Shown here in pieces: positions 36,182-45,477 of a stretch of DNA of 64,000 nt (position 1 is the stretch's first letter; each line of letters begins with the position of its first letter). Where the stretch lies: contig NZ_JQNQ01000001.1 in assembly GCF_000745315.1 (NCBI RefSeq), positions 2,418,001-2,482,000 on the forward strand, in the 5' to 3' direction. The translations under genes and the position numbers were made by a program. The notes beneath the pieces were generated by a model that was not told where the DNA came from, ran no database searches, and worked only from the letters and a program-made list of their open reading frames with translations. The stretch is from Salegentibacter sp. Hel_I_6. GTDB taxonomy: Bacteria > Bacteroidota > Bacteroidia > Flavobacteriales > Flavobacteriaceae.

Positions 36182-37191
36182 CCTTTATCTTTTTTATAAT
36201 ACCTGGCCGTTTCATTGATGACGTTTTTCATTGGTGTAAATTCAAAATCAAGAGTTTCCTTTATTTTTTTGCTAGAGTATTTTGAATGTTGAAATAAGGT
36301 ATTTACAGTATTTCTGGTAATTTCTCTTTTTGCACCAAAAAAACCTCCGATTTTCTGAAAAAGCCATCCAAGCCAGACCATCCATTTCTTTAGTGCTTTT
36401 TTGGGTTTTGGTTTATCTAATTCAGCGGCAGTTAGATCGAAAAATGTTTTAAAACTAAGGTTTTCGGAAACAAGTATATAGGCTTCATTTTTAATTTCAG
36501 CTTCCATTAATTCCTGCATGAGAGTTACCAAATCTTTTACCCCAACGAACCCGGCTATTTTAGGAAAGTGATAATTCATTCCCTTATCGATTTTATAAAA
36601 AATTTGACCTGTTCCTTCATTCCAAAATCCGGGACCAATTATAATTCCGGGTTTTACAATTACTGTGGGGATGCCTTCCTGGGTGCCTCGCCAGGCTTCA
36701 ATTTCGGCGCCATATTTAGAAATCGCATAATCGCTGTGGTCGTCTTCGGGATTCCAGATCGCGTCTTCTGTAATTTCTTTGTTATTTAAACTTTTCCCAA
36801 GTGCAGCTACACTGCTTACGTAACATAGTTTCCTAACTTTAAAAGCAACGCACAGGTTTAGAATATTTGCGGTTCCTTCAATATTGATTTTCCGCAATTT
36901 TTTATCGTCTGCGGGATCGAAAGATACCAATGCTGCACAGTGATAAACAAACTCTATATTTTCAAAAGCGATATTAAGTTGAGGTACGTTTGTTATATCA
37001 GCTTCAAACCATTCTATTTTTTGGAAAAGTCTTTTCGCTTCTGTAGGAGAAGTGTAGTAGTTAAAAATTTTTTCAACAGCAGCGAGATCACTGCTATGAC
37101 GATGAAGCGCCCGTACTTTTTTGCCGGCCTTTAATAAGTTCAGCAATAAATGTGAGCCCACTAATCCGGTGCCGCCTGTAACTAAAATCAT
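36178..37191 (-). CDS. NAD(P)-dependent epimerase/dehydratase (extended SDR)
   Basis: The 337-aa protein has the extended SDR motifs: ILVTGGTGLVGSHLL at the N-terminus, CYVSSVAALG, and the catalytic YAISKYGAE (YxxxK). The product resembles dihydroflavonol-reductase-like or NAD-sugar epimerase-like enzymes. The substrate cannot be assigned. It is convergent with the DUF4296 gene. Confidence 0.88.
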   Translation of the reverse strand: MILVTGGTGLVGSHLLLNLLKAGKKVRALHRHSSDLAAVEKIFNYYTSPTEAKRLFQKIEWFEADITNVPQLNIAFENIEFVYHCAALVSFDPADDKKLRKINIEGTANILNLCVAFKVRKLCYVSSVAALGKSLNNKEITEDAIWNPEDDHSDYAISKYGAEIEAWRGTQEGIPTVIVKPGIIIGPGFWNEGTGQIFYKIDKGMNYHFPKIAGFVGVKDLVTLMQELMEAEIKNEAYILVSENLSFKTFFDLTAAELDKPKPKKALKKWMVWLGWLFQKIGGFFGAKREITRNTVNTLFQHSKYSSKKIKETLDFEFTPMKNVINETARYYKKDKG

Positions 37192-37410
37192 GTGGTAAAT
37201 ATACCAAAACCGCTTAGGAAAAATAAGAGATTATAGCAACTTTACGGAAAACTCTTGAATTAAATTTGTGAGGAGTTCCACCTTTTTAAAAAGGTATATC
37301 CCGAAATTTTCCTGTGTATTTTCTTTAGAAGGATTTGGTGAAAAATCGGAAATCATTACACATAGGTTTGTCTGGAATTAAAAATGTTTTTTATAAAATG
37401 CATCGTAGGC

Positions 37411-37440
37411 TTGCTCATAGGTGATTTACTATTATTTTTG
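37411..37440 (+). promoter_or_regulatory. tyrS promoter
   Basis: TTG (37411-37413), 19 nt, TATTTTTG (37433-37440): an exact match to TTG-N19-TANNTTTG. It lies downstream of an in-frame ATG at 37384, so translation must start at 37459. Confidence 0.85.
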
Positions 37441-37458
37441 TGCAAAATTATTAGAATC

Positions 37459-38754
37459 ATGAATAAGAACTTTGTAGAGGAACTTACCTGGAGAGGCATG
37501 TTGCACGATGTAATGCCGGGCACCGAAGAACATTTAAAAGAAGGAATGCGCGGCGCTTATGTGGGAATAGATCCAACCGCCGATTCCTTGCATATTGGTC
37601 ATTTAGTGAGTGTGATGATGCTTAGACATTTTCAGCTTTGTGGTCATAAACCTTTTGCTTTAATTGGCGGCGCTACGGGAATGATTGGTGATCCTTCAGG
37701 GAAATCTGCAGAGAGAAATTTGCTTGATGAAAAAACTTTACGTCACAACCAGCAGTCTATAAAAAATCAACTTTCTAAATTTTTGGAGTTCGGGAAGGAA
37801 GAGGAGAATGCTGCGGTAATGGTGAATAATTATGACTGGATGAAGAATTTCAGTTTTCTGGAGTTTATTCGGGATGTTGGAAAGCATATTACCGTAAATT
37901 ATATGATGGCCAAAGATTCAGTAAAAAAGCGGTTATCTTCTGATGCTGCCGAAGGAATGTCTTTTACTGAATTTACTTACCAATTGGTGCAGGGTTATGA
38001 TTTTCTACACTTGTTCAGGGAAAATGACTGTACTCTACAAATGGGCGGAAGTGACCAGTGGGGAAATATCACTACCGGTACCGAGATGATTCGCCGAATT
38101 GGAAATGGAAAAGGTTATGCTTTAACCTGCCCGTTAATTACGAAAGCTGACGGGACTAAATTTGGCAAAACCGAAGGCGGAAATGTATGGCTGGATCCAA
38201 ATCGTACATCTCCCTATAAATTCTACCAGTACTGGTTAAACACCAGTGATGTTGATGCTGAAAAATATATCAAAATCTTTACTTTATTAAGTAAAAATGA
38301 AATAGAGAAGTTGGTTGAAGAACATAAGGAAGCGCCACACTTAAGGGGTCTACAAAAAACTTTAGCTGAAGAGATTACAGTAATGGTTCACTCCCGTGAA
38401 GATTATGAGAATGCCGTAAAAGCTTCTGAAGTGCTCTTTGGAAAAAGTACCGCTGCCGATTTAAAATCTTTGAACGAAGCTACTTTTTTAGATGTTTTTG
38501 AAGGGGTGCCACAAGCTGAAATTGCAAAATCTGAAATAGAAAGTGGCCTGGATATGATCGCAGCTTTAGCAGCTAAAACAGATTTTCTAAAATCTAATGG
38601 AGAAGCCAGAAGAGCTTTAAAAGAGAATTCAATTTCTGTAAATAAAGAAAAAGTAAAAGAAGATTACAGCATCACTCCGCAGGATTTAATTAATGATAAG
38701 TATATCATTATCAATAAGGGGAAGAAAAATACGTATATAATAAGAGCGGTTTAA
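37459..38754 (+). CDS. tyrS: Tyrosyl-tRNA synthetase
   Basis: The 431-aa class I synthetase has GIDPTADSLHIGHLVSVMM (HIGH motif HIGH), QLVQGYDFLHL, QMGGSDQWGNITTG, and TKADGTKFGKTEGG (KMSKS-equivalent KFGKT). The C-terminal S4-like domain ends in INKGKKNTYIIRAV. It charges tRNA-Tyr. An in-frame ATG at 37384 would give a hydrophobic extension but precedes the promoter, so it is rejected. Confidence 0.97.
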   Translation: MNKNFVEELTWRGMLHDVMPGTEEHLKEGMRGAYVGIDPTADSLHIGHLVSVMMLRHFQLCGHKPFALIGGATGMIGDPSGKSAERNLLDEKTLRHNQQSIKNQLSKFLEFGKEEENAAVMVNNYDWMKNFSFLEFIRDVGKHITVNYMMAKDSVKKRLSSDAAEGMSFTEFTYQLVQGYDFLHLFRENDCTLQMGGSDQWGNITTGTEMIRRIGNGKGYALTCPLITKADGTKFGKTEGGNVWLDPNRTSPYKFYQYWLNTSDVDAEKYIKIFTLLSKNEIEKLVEEHKEAPHLRGLQKTLAEEITVMVHSREDYENAVKASEVLFGKSTAADLKSLNEATFLDVFEGVPQAEIAKSEIESGLDMIAALAAKTDFLKSNGEARRALKENSISVNKEKVKEDYSITPQDLINDKYIIINKGKKNTYIIRAV

Positions 38755-38774
38755 GAAAAATAGTTGTTATTACA

Positions 38775-38805
38775 AAGCCCCGTAAACAGGGAGTCTACGG
38801 GGCTT
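38775..38805 (+). terminator. Hairpin after tyrS (terminator-like, no U tract)
   Basis: AAGCCCCGTA / TACGGGGCTT form a perfect 10-bp stem with an 11-nt loop, 20 bp after tyrS. No T-run follows, so its role as an intrinsic terminator is uncertain. The 38,806-38,992 stretch holds only a short 33-codon frame (38828-38929) of doubtful value. Confidence 0.5.
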
Positions 38806-38992
38806 GCAACTAACTAACCAATCTAATATGAAAAAATTTCACTTAGCCTGTAAGAATCAATTCAAGTTATTCAAATTTCATCTTACATATACTAAGTCGA
38901 TAGAAGTCTTGAAAATTTACAGGCTTTAGCAGATTTTAACTATAAATATCTGATATTTAGTTTTTTATTAAATACTGTTTATTGGATTTTTA

Positions 38993-39970
38993 CTATAGCA
39001 TCAATAGATTACAACCACGAACATCGCTGTTATCAAATCTTCCAAGAATTTCTATAGTATCAGAACTTATTTTTTTGCCTAAGTCCTGAGTTGCAATAAA
39101 TGAACAAGAGTTAATATTTGCAAGGTCAATTACATTAATTCCGCCGGTTTTATTGTTTGGCAGGTAACTTAAGGCATCTTCTGGATCCCGAATTAAGATT
39201 TTCATCCAGGGTGGGCAGTTAAAAACTCCATTTCCTGTAGAGTACGCCTGGGAAAGTAATTCGGTCATTCCGTATTCACTGTGAATGGTATTTACACCAA
39301 AACCTTCAGCAAGAATATGATGTAATTCTTCCCGAATCATTTCTTTGCGCCGGCCTTTCATTCCCCCGGTTTCCATGACCATGGTATTTTTTAGATCAAA
39401 TTCGTAGTTTTCAACCAGCTCCAGTAATGCGAAAGAAACCCCGAGGAGTAGAATTTTTTTTCCGCTTTTATCCAACTTTTTGAGTTGTTTTTGAAGATTT
39501 TCAAGATCGTTTAGATAGAAGCCACTTTCAGGGTGCTTACTGCGATTAATGAGGCTATTAGCCATATAGATTAAAGAAGAACCCTCGCGTTCTAAATAAG
39601 AGGGGAGGAGTGCTAAAATGACTGTGTCTTCAGGATTTCCGTAGAAAAGTTCAAAGGCTTTTAAAAAACTTTGTTCATAGACCTCTAAATCACTTACATA
39701 ATGTTTACTGGTGGTTGCGCCGGTTGTTCCGCTGCTGTTAAAAATGATCTCCACAGGTTGTTTCCCAGAAACCACAATTTTCTTTTTGAAAAATTCTATA
39801 GGTAAAAAAGGAATGTCTTTTAACTCGGAAATATTTTCTGGGGTCCTATTTAGTAATTCGCAAAATTCCCGGTAAACTAAATTGTGTTGAAATTGATAAG
39901 AAAAAATTTCAAGGGCAATTTGATTAAAATCTTTCTGATCAGAAATATTGAAAATTCTTTCAGATAACAT
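38993..39970 (-). CDS. LuxE-like acyl-protein synthetase family protein
   Basis: The 325-aa protein belongs to the adenylate-forming superfamily in a LuxE-like form: it begins FNISDQKDFNQIALEIFSYQ and has the P-loop-like IIFNSSGTTGATTSKHYV, then LPSYLEREGSSL and HSEYGMTELLSQAY. Such enzymes activate a carboxylic acid as an acyl-AMP for transfer. A specific role in this genome is not clear. It lies downstream of the small T9SS-sorted protein gene on the same strand. Confidence 0.8.
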   Translation of the reverse strand: MLSERIFNISDQKDFNQIALEIFSYQFQHNLVYREFCELLNRTPENISELKDIPFLPIEFFKKKIVVSGKQPVEIIFNSSGTTGATTSKHYVSDLEVYEQSFLKAFELFYGNPEDTVILALLPSYLEREGSSLIYMANSLINRSKHPESGFYLNDLENLQKQLKKLDKSGKKILLLGVSFALLELVENYEFDLKNTMVMETGGMKGRRKEMIREELHHILAEGFGVNTIHSEYGMTELLSQAYSTGNGVFNCPPWMKILIRDPEDALSYLPNNKTGGINVIDLANINSCSFIATQDLGKKISSDTIEILGRFDNSDVRGCNLLML

Positions 39971-40032
39971 TCTTTTGGAAATTTTGTAAAGTGAAGTTAA
40001 GGAATCTAAAAGCTGTGCGTAGAATTTAAAAT

Positions 40033-40377
40033 TTATCTAACTACCAATTTTCGAGTAGCACTAGATTTTTCTTCCCTAATTTTAAGAATATAAATACCTG
40101 CACTAAGTGAAGAAACATCGAGTTCTTTACCTCTTAATTTGGTACGTTGAACAGGCTTACCCAAAACATTATAAATCTGGATATCTTTTTCTTTATTTTG
40201 AGAAGTGCTAATGTAAACTTTCCCGTTAGTAACAGGGTTTGGGTAAATGGATAAACCCTCTATTGGAACTTCGGTTTTGTTCCCCGAGCTTGTAGTATCC
40301 TGCGCAAACGCCGCATTTGGTACGGAGAATGTGAGGAAAACAGCTAAAATGAAAGTATAAAGGTAATATTGCTTCAT
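40033..40377 (-). CDS. Small secreted protein consisting of signal peptide plus T9SS type A sorting domain
   Basis: The 114-aa product has a signal peptide (LYTFILAVFLTFSVPNAAFAQ) and about twenty spacer residues, then the T9SS type A sorting domain: LSIYPNPVTNGKVYIS, then VLGKPVQRTKL, and GIYILKIREEKSSATRKLVVR at the C-terminus. No separate functional domain is present. The usual T9SS cargo is far larger, so this is either a stand-alone sorting module or a remnant. It has its own promoter (TTG 40424-40426, N17, TAGTTTTG 40399-40406) and follows the TonB receptor-lipoprotein pair. Confidence 0.85.
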   Translation of the reverse strand: MKQYYLYTFILAVFLTFSVPNAAFAQDTTSSGNKTEVPIEGLSIYPNPVTNGKVYISTSQNKEKDIQIYNVLGKPVQRTKLRGKELDVSSLSAGIYILKIREEKSSATRKLVVR

Positions 40378-40398
40378 TCTTTAAAATCGAGGTTTATA

Positions 40399-40426
40399 CA
40401 AAACTACAATAAAAATTCAAAAACAA
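40399..40426 (-). promoter_or_regulatory. Promoter of the small T9SS protein gene
   Basis: TTG (40424-40426), 17 nt, TAGTTTTG (40399-40406) on the minus strand. The gap lies in the accepted range for Bacteroidetes promoters. Confidence 0.65.
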
Positions 40427-40463
40427 TGCCAGATATATTGTGTATTTAATATTAATGTTTTAT

Positions 40464-40496
40464 TAAAAAAGGCTGCCGGTAAGGGCAGCCTTTTTT
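40464..40496 (-). terminator. Terminator of the surface lipoprotein gene
   Basis: GGCTGCC-GGTAAG-GGCAGCC with flanking A and T runs. It lies 30 bp past the lipoprotein stop and separates it from the small T9SS gene. Confidence 0.88.
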
Positions 40497-40526
40497 CTTT
40501 GGCTAATTTACTTAATACTGGATATT

Positions 40527-41816
40527 TTATTCGGTCAATAGTGCTGGAATATCATATCCAGTCCAATCGAAAATTGATGAATCTGTACCAGTATTTCCTT
40601 CTACTACATTAATATCTGCACCAACCTCGTTTTTAATGGCTGCGGCATCAATGCTTCCTAAAACGCTTACACTTATAGAAGTTGAGCCGGAACCGGGTCC
40701 TGCTGAATCAGTAAGATCAATAAAGTCACCAGCGGTTCCTACATTTTCCCCGTCTGCAGCCATAATAGCAACTAAACCATTGGTTATTGTTGCAGAGCTT
40801 CCCCTTCTAATTTTAATCATATCAGACATGGTTGCTGTAGATTGGTGGTGAAGGGTAAGGTTATTAATAGTTGGGTTAGAACGCGGTTCAGCATCATTAT
40901 TGGATGAGTTACTATCTGCTTCAATTCCTCTTGGGTCTTCAGTAACATCATTGAATCCAAACTGACGTAGACCGTAGAAGTTGGTGCCTGTTCCATTCCA
41001 GCCTTCTGCCCAGTCAAACCAGTCATCTTTAGCATTAATTACTAAAGCGTTTTCTACATCCACAGTTCCGCCAAACCACTCCATACCATCATCATCACCA
41101 TAGTTTACCACGATGTTGCTAATACTTGTGCCGCTGCCTACACCATAGAAAGTGAAACCGTTAAATTCCTGGTCCCCATTAATTCGTGCTCCAGTGTATT
41201 CCAGGATCATATAGTCGATAACTCCTGAATTGTCTTCGGCGTTGTCCCCACCATAAGGAATACCTGCTACTTCAGTTTCAGCAGTTTCACCAGAGTTAAT
41301 AGGAGCGTAACCAGCAATCATAAGGCCACCCCAATCTCCAGATCTCGGATTATCTGCTGCAGAAGTAATCATAATTGGAGAATCTGCAGTACCTTGAGCA
41401 TCAATCATAGCGCCTTGCTCAATAGCTATATAAACGTTTGTGCCGCCGGCAGCTGCATTAATAGTTGTTCCTGCCTCGATAGTTAAAGTAGCTCCGCTTT
41501 TTACTTCTATTGGTCCGGTTAACATCCATTCTGTATCCGCTGTTATGGTTACATCTGCAGTAACGTCACCTTGAAGGGCATTTGAATCTAAATCTGGATC
41601 GTCTTGAGAATCGATTACCCCATCTTTTTCGGCAACAGTATCACAAGGTGTACAGGAGCCACCACAATCTACCCCGGTTTCGTTACCATTTTGAATCCCA
41701 TCACTACAAGTTGCTGTTGCATCTGGATCTGGATTTACTTGGTCATCATCGCTTGAACAGCTTGCCATAGCAAGAATAAGCGCTAGTACTGAAAAGCTTG
41801 TTTTTAGTCGTTTCAT
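40527..41816 (-). CDS. Surface lipoprotein with beta-helix-like repeat region
   Basis: The 429-aa protein has a lipobox (LILAMASC) followed by SSDDD, an acidic signal like that for surface export of flavobacterial lipoproteins. After it comes a cysteine-rich segment SDGIQNGNETGVDCGGSC that is common in flavobacterial surface proteins, then a long Gly/Thr/Asp-rich region resembling a right-handed beta-helix (VKSGATLTIEAGTTI). No T9SS domain is visible. It is 40 bp downstream of the TonB receptor, so it is probably its partner, in the way SusD partners SusC, though no SusD-fold is evident. Confidence 0.82.
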   Translation of the reverse strand: MKRLKTSFSVLALILAMASCSSDDDQVNPDPDATATCSDGIQNGNETGVDCGGSCTPCDTVAEKDGVIDSQDDPDLDSNALQGDVTADVTITADTEWMLTGPIEVKSGATLTIEAGTTINAAAGGTNVYIAIEQGAMIDAQGTADSPIMITSAADNPRSGDWGGLMIAGYAPINSGETAETEVAGIPYGGDNAEDNSGVIDYMILEYTGARINGDQEFNGFTFYGVGSGTSISNIVVNYGDDDGMEWFGGTVDVENALVINAKDDWFDWAEGWNGTGTNFYGLRQFGFNDVTEDPRGIEADSNSSNNDAEPRSNPTINNLTLHHQSTATMSDMIKIRRGSSATITNGLVAIMAADGENVGTAGDFIDLTDSAGPGSGSTSISVSVLGSIDAAAIKNEVGADINVVEGNTGTDSSIFDWTGYDIPALLTE

Positions 41817-41856
41817 AATGTTTAAGTTAAAATTAAAGTTTAGGTTATAATAGTTA

Positions 41857-44616
41857 TTAAAGTTTATAGCTTACTCCTAGGCTGAATGTTATGCCTTTTC
41901 GAAAGTTGTTGATGGTGTTTGTGTTGCCGTTAAGGTCATCTTGAGTTAATGTAAACTCTGGATCAAGCATATTCTGAATTTTTAAATTTAACCCCCAGTT
42001 TTCCCCTAAACTTGTTTGGTTTATAAAATCTAAAGTTGGAATGCCTGTTTCCACTATATTTCCCTGTTGTTGTACCCCTAAAGAAAATATTCGGTCACTA
42101 AAATAGTTGAGCACTAAAGAGGATAATAAATCAAAACCTTGTGTCTCATAATTATAGGTGAGGTCTGAATTAATTACGAAAGGAGAAGCTCCCTCCAACA
42201 TATCTTCGGTATTGGTGAAATTTGTAGAGTTATCTGTAAGGTCCTGTCTGGAATATAAGTAGGATGCGTTAAGTCCAAAGGTTAATTCTTTCTGTGAAGA
42301 TTCCTTGTTGGCCTTAAAAACATCCTTTCTTATTTCAACTTCTACCCCGGCCACATCGGCTTCTTTCCCAGAGTTTATGTAGGATAGTTGATTAGCAGCA
42401 GAATTAACCTGTATTCTATTTATAGGATTGAGTATTTTTTTGTAAAAACCAGTAATGGAGATTAACTGGTTTCCTCCAAAATAATATTCATATTTTAAAT
42501 CAAGGTTGTAATTATCTGAAGGTTGCAATTCAGTATTACCAAAACTTGAGAAATTAACATCTTCATATAAAAAAGGGGCAACTTCTTTAAATTGAGGAAA
42601 TGTATATGTTTTACTTCCTACCAATCGTAATATACTGTTTTCATTAAAACTGTACCTGCTGGTTATACTGGGTAAAAAATATGTTTCGTCTAAAGTTGAT
42701 GGGTCTACATTGAGTTGGTTCTCGCTACTGGAAATGTTGGTGTTCCAGTTTACGTATTGTTTTACATTCTCTACCCTCAATCCGGCACTAACTATAAAAG
42801 AATCACTAAATGAAAAATTTCCATTTAGGTAGGCAGCGTGTATATCTTTCTCACCTTCATAGAAAAAGGGGTCTAATGGATTAAAAGCATCCCCGAAACC
42901 ACTGTTGGTAACTAACCTAAAGGTCCCGTCGCTAAGGTTTTCCTGGTTAAAAAGTAAATCTGGATTTTCTATATTTATTAATGCGGGGGTCGGGAAATCG
43001 TGATTAAATTGTAGAAATTCGAAATTGCGATCGGTATTTCTATAATCATACCCCAAATTAATTTGAGCCGGGCTAATGCCATCTTCATTTTTAGACCCTA
43101 AACCATAGGCAAGGTTTAAGTGACCAACAACTTCATCTTCCTTAAGCTCAGAAAAGAACCTAAGATTATAGCCTGGAGTTCCTACAGCTACTCGATAATT
43201 TTGGTTGGTTTCGTTATATACAAAGGTGTTCTGTCTTCTGTCTGGTTCATCTGCCCGGGTAATATTGTAACCAACATTAGCCTCTAATTCTAAATCTTCA
43301 GTTAACGAGAAAGTGGTTAACAATTGATTTACAAAAATATTATTGTCGTTTACTTGTTGTCTTTTTATATAAGCCGCATCATCTGTTTCTTCAGAAATAT
43401 TTGCAGACTGACCAAAGTAAGTGCCTACACTCTGGGAATTACTATGAATATAAAGAGAGTTGAAACTTATTTTATTTTTATTGAATTCATAACTTGCATT
43501 CCCCATAAGAATTTGGGTAACATCATATAAGTAAGTTTGAAAATCCAGGTCTCTTAATGGTAAGCCCTGGGCATTTACAACCTTGGTGTTGCCTTCCCTA
43601 AAGCTGTAATCATTTTTCATAGAGGCAACAAACATGGTTTTTAGATTATTTTCGCCAATCTTAAATTTTTTCCCTAATTGTATAGTCGCGCTCGTATTGA
43701 TGGGTGTGGAATAATTTGATGTAGCCCAGTTGTTGTCAAAATTATAATTTTCAAGGCTTGAAATTGGGCTTGTGTTTTTCATACCATAGCCAAACCAATT
43801 TGCACCATCTACCTTTTGAAAATCATTTCTAGTCACTGCTAGTGAATTTACGCTGGAACCTATACTTACCTGGATATCTTCAGCTCCATAAAGTTCCTTA
43901 GAATTGATGTTAAGGTTGGCTCCGGCAAAATCTCCATATACATCGGTTTGAAAGGTTTTATTTATACCTACACTTCTTATTATATTCGAATCGAAGAATT
44001 CTAAGGCTATATTTTTATATTCAGGATCCTCAGAAGGTAATGGCAAACCGTTTAAGGTAGTAGAGTTGTATCTGTCCCCAAGACCTCTTACAAAAACATT
44101 TTTAACTCCTTCCTGCTTACTTACACCTGCCATTTTGTTTACAGCCCCTTGTGCATCTCCTACACCCTTTCTAGCCAATTCCTGGGCGCCGATACTTTCT
44201 TTGATTTGAATGGCTCCTTTTTGTTCTAAAAGTAAAGCAACTTCAGAATCCTGTCTTGAAACTGTTGAAATAACAACTTCATCTAAAGCAGCTGCGCTTG
44301 CTCCAAGTCCGGTATTTATTTCTGTAACTTTTCCCGCTATAACTTCTACATTTGGTATTTGTAAGGTTTCATAACCTACAAAACTAAATTCTACGGTGTA
44401 AGTGCCAGGTTCGATATTTTTTAAAGAGTAAAGCCCATCAAAATCTGAAGTGGTTCCTTTATTGGTTTCTTTAATTATTACATTCGCAAAAGGTAGCGGT
44501 TGGCCCTCCACCTCATTATCGGATAATTTCCCGGCAATTGTGCCGGTAGTTTCGTCTTGTGCTTGCATTGTGATACTTAAAATAATTACGCTTACGATAA
44601 ATAAATAATTCTTCAT
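41857..44616 (-). CDS. TonB-dependent receptor (SusC-like, CarboxypepD_reg domain)
   Basis: The 919-aa protein has a signal peptide (NYLFIVSVIILSITMQAQ), a carboxypeptidase-regulatory-like domain (GTIAGKLSDNEVEGQPLPFANVIIKET start), a plug domain (KNVFVRGLGDRYNSTTLNGLP) and a 22-stranded barrel pattern ending FSLGVSYKL. It imports an energised substrate across the outer membrane using TonB-ExbBD. Its promoter contains CTTAACA-N4-CTTTACA with 11-bp repeat spacing, a Pho-box layout, and it faces a PhoB/PhoR-type gene pair. Uptake under phosphate limitation is therefore a good inference. Confidence 0.92.
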   Translation of the reverse strand: MKNYLFIVSVIILSITMQAQDETTGTIAGKLSDNEVEGQPLPFANVIIKETNKGTTSDFDGLYSLKNIEPGTYTVEFSFVGYETLQIPNVEVIAGKVTEINTGLGASAAALDEVVISTVSRQDSEVALLLEQKGAIQIKESIGAQELARKGVGDAQGAVNKMAGVSKQEGVKNVFVRGLGDRYNSTTLNGLPLPSEDPEYKNIALEFFDSNIIRSVGINKTFQTDVYGDFAGANLNINSKELYGAEDIQVSIGSSVNSLAVTRNDFQKVDGANWFGYGMKNTSPISSLENYNFDNNWATSNYSTPINTSATIQLGKKFKIGENNLKTMFVASMKNDYSFREGNTKVVNAQGLPLRDLDFQTYLYDVTQILMGNASYEFNKNKISFNSLYIHSNSQSVGTYFGQSANISEETDDAAYIKRQQVNDNNIFVNQLLTTFSLTEDLELEANVGYNITRADEPDRRQNTFVYNETNQNYRVAVGTPGYNLRFFSELKEDEVVGHLNLAYGLGSKNEDGISPAQINLGYDYRNTDRNFEFLQFNHDFPTPALINIENPDLLFNQENLSDGTFRLVTNSGFGDAFNPLDPFFYEGEKDIHAAYLNGNFSFSDSFIVSAGLRVENVKQYVNWNTNISSSENQLNVDPSTLDETYFLPSITSRYSFNENSILRLVGSKTYTFPQFKEVAPFLYEDVNFSSFGNTELQPSDNYNLDLKYEYYFGGNQLISITGFYKKILNPINRIQVNSAANQLSYINSGKEADVAGVEVEIRKDVFKANKESSQKELTFGLNASYLYSRQDLTDNSTNFTNTEDMLEGASPFVINSDLTYNYETQGFDLLSSLVLNYFSDRIFSLGVQQQGNIVETGIPTLDFINQTSLGENWGLNLKIQNMLDPEFTLTQDDLNGNTNTINNFRKGITFSLGVSYKL

Positions 44617-44656
44617 TACTATGTTTAGTTCTCTGCCGCAAATTAACGATGAAGTA

Positions 44657-44674
44657 TGTAAAGCCTTTGTTAAG
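44657..44674 (-). promoter_or_regulatory. Pho-box-like 11-bp direct repeat upstream of the TonB receptor
   Basis: On the minus strand CTTAACA (44674-44668) is followed by CTTTACA (44663-44657), 11 bp apart. PhoB/PhoP binding sites are direct repeats at 11-bp intervals with the TTAACA core known for PhoP. A weaker GTTAG/GTTAC pair 11 bp apart (44702-44717) lies nearer the response regulator gene. Confidence 0.5.
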
Positions 44675-44793
44675 CTGAAATTATGAGTTTATGATTATAA
44701 TGTTAGCTTAAGGTTACCAACGTAGTTGTGCTTAAAAATGTTCAAATTAATAATTACTTTTACCTCCTATTTACCAATACAACCAAATTAAAA

Positions 44794-45477
44794 ATGAAAA
44801 AAAAGGACATTAAAATTCTACTCGTAGACGATGAGCCAGATATCCTGGAAATTGTTGGGTATAACCTTTCTGCTGAAGGCTACCAGGTAATTACAGCAGA
44901 TAATGGTGCAGATGGAGTTAAGCTCGCTAAAAAGAAAAAGCCGCAACTTATTATCCTTGATGTAATGATGCCAGAAATGGACGGGATTGAAGCTTGTGCG
45001 CAAATAAGAAAACTACCAGAACTAGAGGAGACGATTATAGCTTTTCTTACTGCCCGTGGAGAAGATTACTCACAAATGGCAGGTTTTGATGCCGGTGCTG
45101 ACGATTATATTACCAAACCTATTAAACCAAAGGTATTGGTTAGCAAAGTAAAGGCATTATTGAGAAGATTTAAAGACGATACCGCTTCTTCTAATGTGGT
45201 GAAAATAAAAGACCTTATAATAAACCGCGATGAGTATAAGGTAATTAAAGACGGAGAAGAAATTATTTTACCAAGAAAAGAGTTTGAACTACTTTCATTG
45301 CTAACTTCAAAACCAGGAAAAGTCTTTAAAAGAGAAGATATTTTGGATAGTGTGTGGGGAGCCGAAGTAATTGTGGGAGGCCGCACCATAGATGTGCATA
45401 TTAGAAAACTTAGAGAGAAAATAGGCGATGAATCTTTTAAAACAGTTAAAGGAGTAGGTTATAAGTTTGTTGTTTAA
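44794..45477 (+). CDS. OmpR/PhoB family response regulator
   Basis: The 227-aa protein has a receiver domain with phosphoacceptor Asp56 (LIILDVMMPEMDG) and Lys in DYITKPI, and an OmpR-type winged-helix DNA-binding domain with ILDSVWG and GGRTIDVHIRKLREKIG. The ATG at 44794 is preferred over an upstream TTG/ATG-type extension at 44728 because it gives a normal receiver start. It is followed by a histidine kinase gene starting exactly at its last base. PhoB-like function is inferred from the neighbouring Pho-box. Confidence 0.93.
   Translation: MKKKDIKILLVDDEPDILEIVGYNLSAEGYQVITADNGADGVKLAKKKKPQLIILDVMMPEMDGIEACAQIRKLPELEETIIAFLTARGEDYSQMAGFDAGADDYITKPIKPKVLVSKVKALLRRFKDDTASSNVVKIKDLIINRDEYKVIKDGEEIILPRKEFELLSLLTSKPGKVFKREDILDSVWGAEVIVGGRTIDVHIRKLREKIGDESFKTVKGVGYKFVV

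Noticed and set aside
37384..37458. 25-codon N-terminal extension of tyrS
   Set aside because: The near-ideal promoter (37411-37440) lies within it, so the transcript starts too late to include this ATG.
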